NCBI GenBank assembly: GCA_022796315.1
Contig: JAAWIL010000241.1
Coordinates: 1 to 7,358, forward strand
Origin: Oscillibacter sp.
Lineage (GTDB): Bacteria > Bacillota > Clostridia > Oscillospirales > Oscillospiraceae
DNA length: 7,358 nt
Reading direction: 5' to 3'
The position numbers were made by a program, and so were the translations under genes. The notes beneath the pieces were generated by a model. That model had not been told where the DNA came from. It searched no databases and saw only the letters and a list, made by a program, of their open reading frames with translations. Shown piece after piece: positions 7,201 to 7,358 of this stretch (the stretch's first letter is position 1; each line of letters starts with the position of its first letter).

Positions 7201-7250
7201 TTGAGAAGGCGGTGGCAGCCTACGCAAGGAAATTGGGATTCCAAGACTGA
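4245..7250 (+). CDS. allFG: Fused AllF-AllG (FdrA-YlbE/DUF1116), oxamate carbamoyltransferase
   Basis: This 1001-residue protein joins two proteins that are separate in E. coli. Residues 1 to about 580 align with FdrA/AllF, a succinyl-CoA-synthetase-alpha-like protein: KKGSYHDSVVLM (7-18), VMGPDCGT (167-174), IGIIGASGTGIQEL (193-206), GGRDLSTEIGG (224-234), YSGGTLANEAA (343-353), GHPHPMIDPT (392-401) and the C-terminal INIGLSSFA and PAGGN blocks (540-569). Residues about 585-1001 are DUF1116/YlbE/AllG: ILHAGPP (623-629), CHHVNAVGPMGGIT (673-686), MGDEFHQRNIA (763-773), GDSAITET (881-888), VTRFVGAGG (902-910) and NTGIAHKEAGFGQIGAGT (961-978). The junction falls near 5985, with no stop or restart codon. 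With AllH it should phosphorolyse oxalurate to oxamate plus carbamoyl phosphate. The frame is open upstream to 4044, but that part overlaps allD; ATG 4245 matches the FdrA N-terminus and has AGGTG 11 nt upstream, a rather weak site. It ends with tandem stops TGA-TAA, 13 bp before the right repeat. Confidence 0.93.
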   Translation: MLITTVKKGSYHDSVVLMLLTNELSNMDGVAKVSVMMATPSNKEIFTRAGLDTEELRQASANDMVIVADVADEMVSAQMLERVENFFEAQSAAGSKAGAARVKSWDAARKALPQANLAVISIPGAYAAFEAEHALEAGMNVFIFSDNVSVEDERRLKESAHEKGLCVMGPDCGTGIIQGVPIAFTNHVRRGAIGIIGASGTGIQELTCMIDRLGEGVNNAIGTGGRDLSTEIGGVTMLDMIDAMEQDEGIKTIIILSKPPAPAVRERILDRLRACRKPVVTLFMGEKPEYHEENFYHCYTCDEAARLAVSLVRGEKPQYRAESLPELRNAFRAEEGKSIKAYYSGGTLANEAAMLIKDAMHMKTPPEKEEGYMLNVDGNVVVDLGDDVYTVGHPHPMIDPTKRIECMEQCLEDASTGVILFDVMLGYGSHEDMAGALIPTISTLKKKAESEGRKLFFVTSICGTEKDFQGYEKATEQLKNAGVIVCESNKAACHAAIRLVGLDFEEPKKKIHGKAESAAHPGEPSQKLVELLANRPKVINIGLSSFAEVCEAFGCEVVQFDWAPPAGGNFEMIRMLAFLNKHREIDTANQRVIAKIVAAQPVLRDNVPAKDVIKELNEEARTILHAGPPIAYQEMPETVQGSCVGAVLFEKWADSEAEARALLASGAIRFIPCHHVNAVGPMGGITTAHMPVWVVENLTDGNRAYCTMNEGIGKVLRFGAYSQEVIDRLCWMRDVLGPTLGRALRTLDGGLAINPLIAKAIAMGDEFHQRNIAATLVLLKELVPTITGLDMDEKSRTEVVRFLAETDQFFLNVMMAAGKAIMDGARRVQEGTIVTAMCRNGVEFGIRIAGMGDEWFTGPVNIPQGLYFTGYDGDDACPDIGDSAITETVGVGGMAMVAAPAVTRFVGAGGTEDARRTSNEMTEITISRNPNYIIPNWDFQGTCLGIDARLVVEKGITPVINTGIAHKEAGFGQIGAGTVHPPLACFEKAVAAYARKLGFQD

Positions 7251-7263
7251 TAAGACAGCTTTG

Positions 7264-7358
7264 ATATAGTCAAAACACTTGAAAATCGGTATCCGATTTT
7301 CAAGGCGGGCGAGGCCGCCGGCACATCCATGTGCCGTGTTTTGTCTATGAAGTCCACC
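7264..7358. repeat. Right copy of the 95-bp terminal inverted repeat
   Basis: This is the exact reverse complement of 2-96 and reaches the last base of the window. The folding units here are the outer arms 7266-7278 and 7336-7348, hairpin C 7279-7303, hairpin B 7304-7319 and hairpin A 7320-7335. It begins only 13 bp after the allFG stop codon, with the same orientation relative to that gene as the left copy has to allH. A transcript of either operon would therefore carry the same structured tail. Confidence 0.95.
7319..7348 (+). terminator. Possible terminator formed by the distal hairpin of the right repeat
   Basis: A 7-bp hairpin with a 4-nt loop (7319-7336) is followed by TGTTTTGTCTAT. 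No other terminator-like structure occurs between the allFG stop and the window end, so if the operon ends here this is the best candidate. The interrupted T-run keeps confidence modest. Confidence 0.45.

Noticed and set aside
6408..7244. 278-codon minus-strand open frame opposite the AllG part
   Set aside because: Antisense to highly conserved DUF1116 sequence, with low-complexity His/Arg-rich content and no ribosome site seen; the same applies to 5706-6311.
2..7358. Linear plasmid or phage with terminal inverted repeats
   Set aside because: No replication, terminal-protein or structural genes are present; the content is purely catabolic.

Overview
The window looks like part of a chromosome from an anaerobic, probably gut-associated Bacillota (Clostridia) species. 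This rests on strong GGAGG-type ribosome binding sites before most genes, moderately high GC in the coding regions against an AT-rich promoter region, and the allantoin-to-oxamate gene set. The taxonomic guess is inference; there is no rRNA or other marker here. Five genes fill almost all of the window in two divergent operons, and the whole block is bracketed by a perfect 95-bp inverted repeat lying at the very ends of the window.

Layout: left inverted repeat (2-96); a leftward operon of an HSL-type alpha/beta hydrolase (1952 to 1077) followed by a DUF2877/AllH protein (1032 to 154); an AT-rich divergent regulatory region (1953-2331); a rightward operon of allE (2332-3117), allD (3158-4210) and a fused allF-allG gene (4245-7250); right inverted repeat (7264-7358). 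Gaps within the operons are 34-44 bp.

The genes describe the late, energy-conserving part of anaerobic purine/allantoin breakdown. AllE deaminates (S)-ureidoglycine to (S)-ureidoglycolate. AllD oxidises that to oxalurate with NAD(P)+. AllF, AllG and AllH together form oxamate carbamoyltransferase, which phosphorolyses oxalurate to oxamate and carbamoyl phosphate. A carbamate kinase would then make ATP, but none is in the window, nor are allantoinase, allantoate amidohydrolase, a transporter, a regulator or any recombinase. Two arrangements differ from the E. coli order allD-fdrA-ylbE-ylbF: AllF and AllG are one 1001-residue polypeptide, and AllH is in the opposite operon behind a hydrolase of unknown substrate.

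The most unusual structure is the terminal repeat. Each copy contains an 83-nt stretch that can fold into a four-way cloverleaf: an outer 13-bp stem (one mismatch) and three hairpins that abut one another with no unpaired base between them. Both copies lie just downstream of the last gene of an operon, in the same orientation relative to that gene, and on either strand they end with a hairpin followed by a T-rich GTGTTTTG run. They may be dispersed repeats acting as two-way terminators, ends of a mobile or invertible cassette, or simply the repeat at which an assembly broke.
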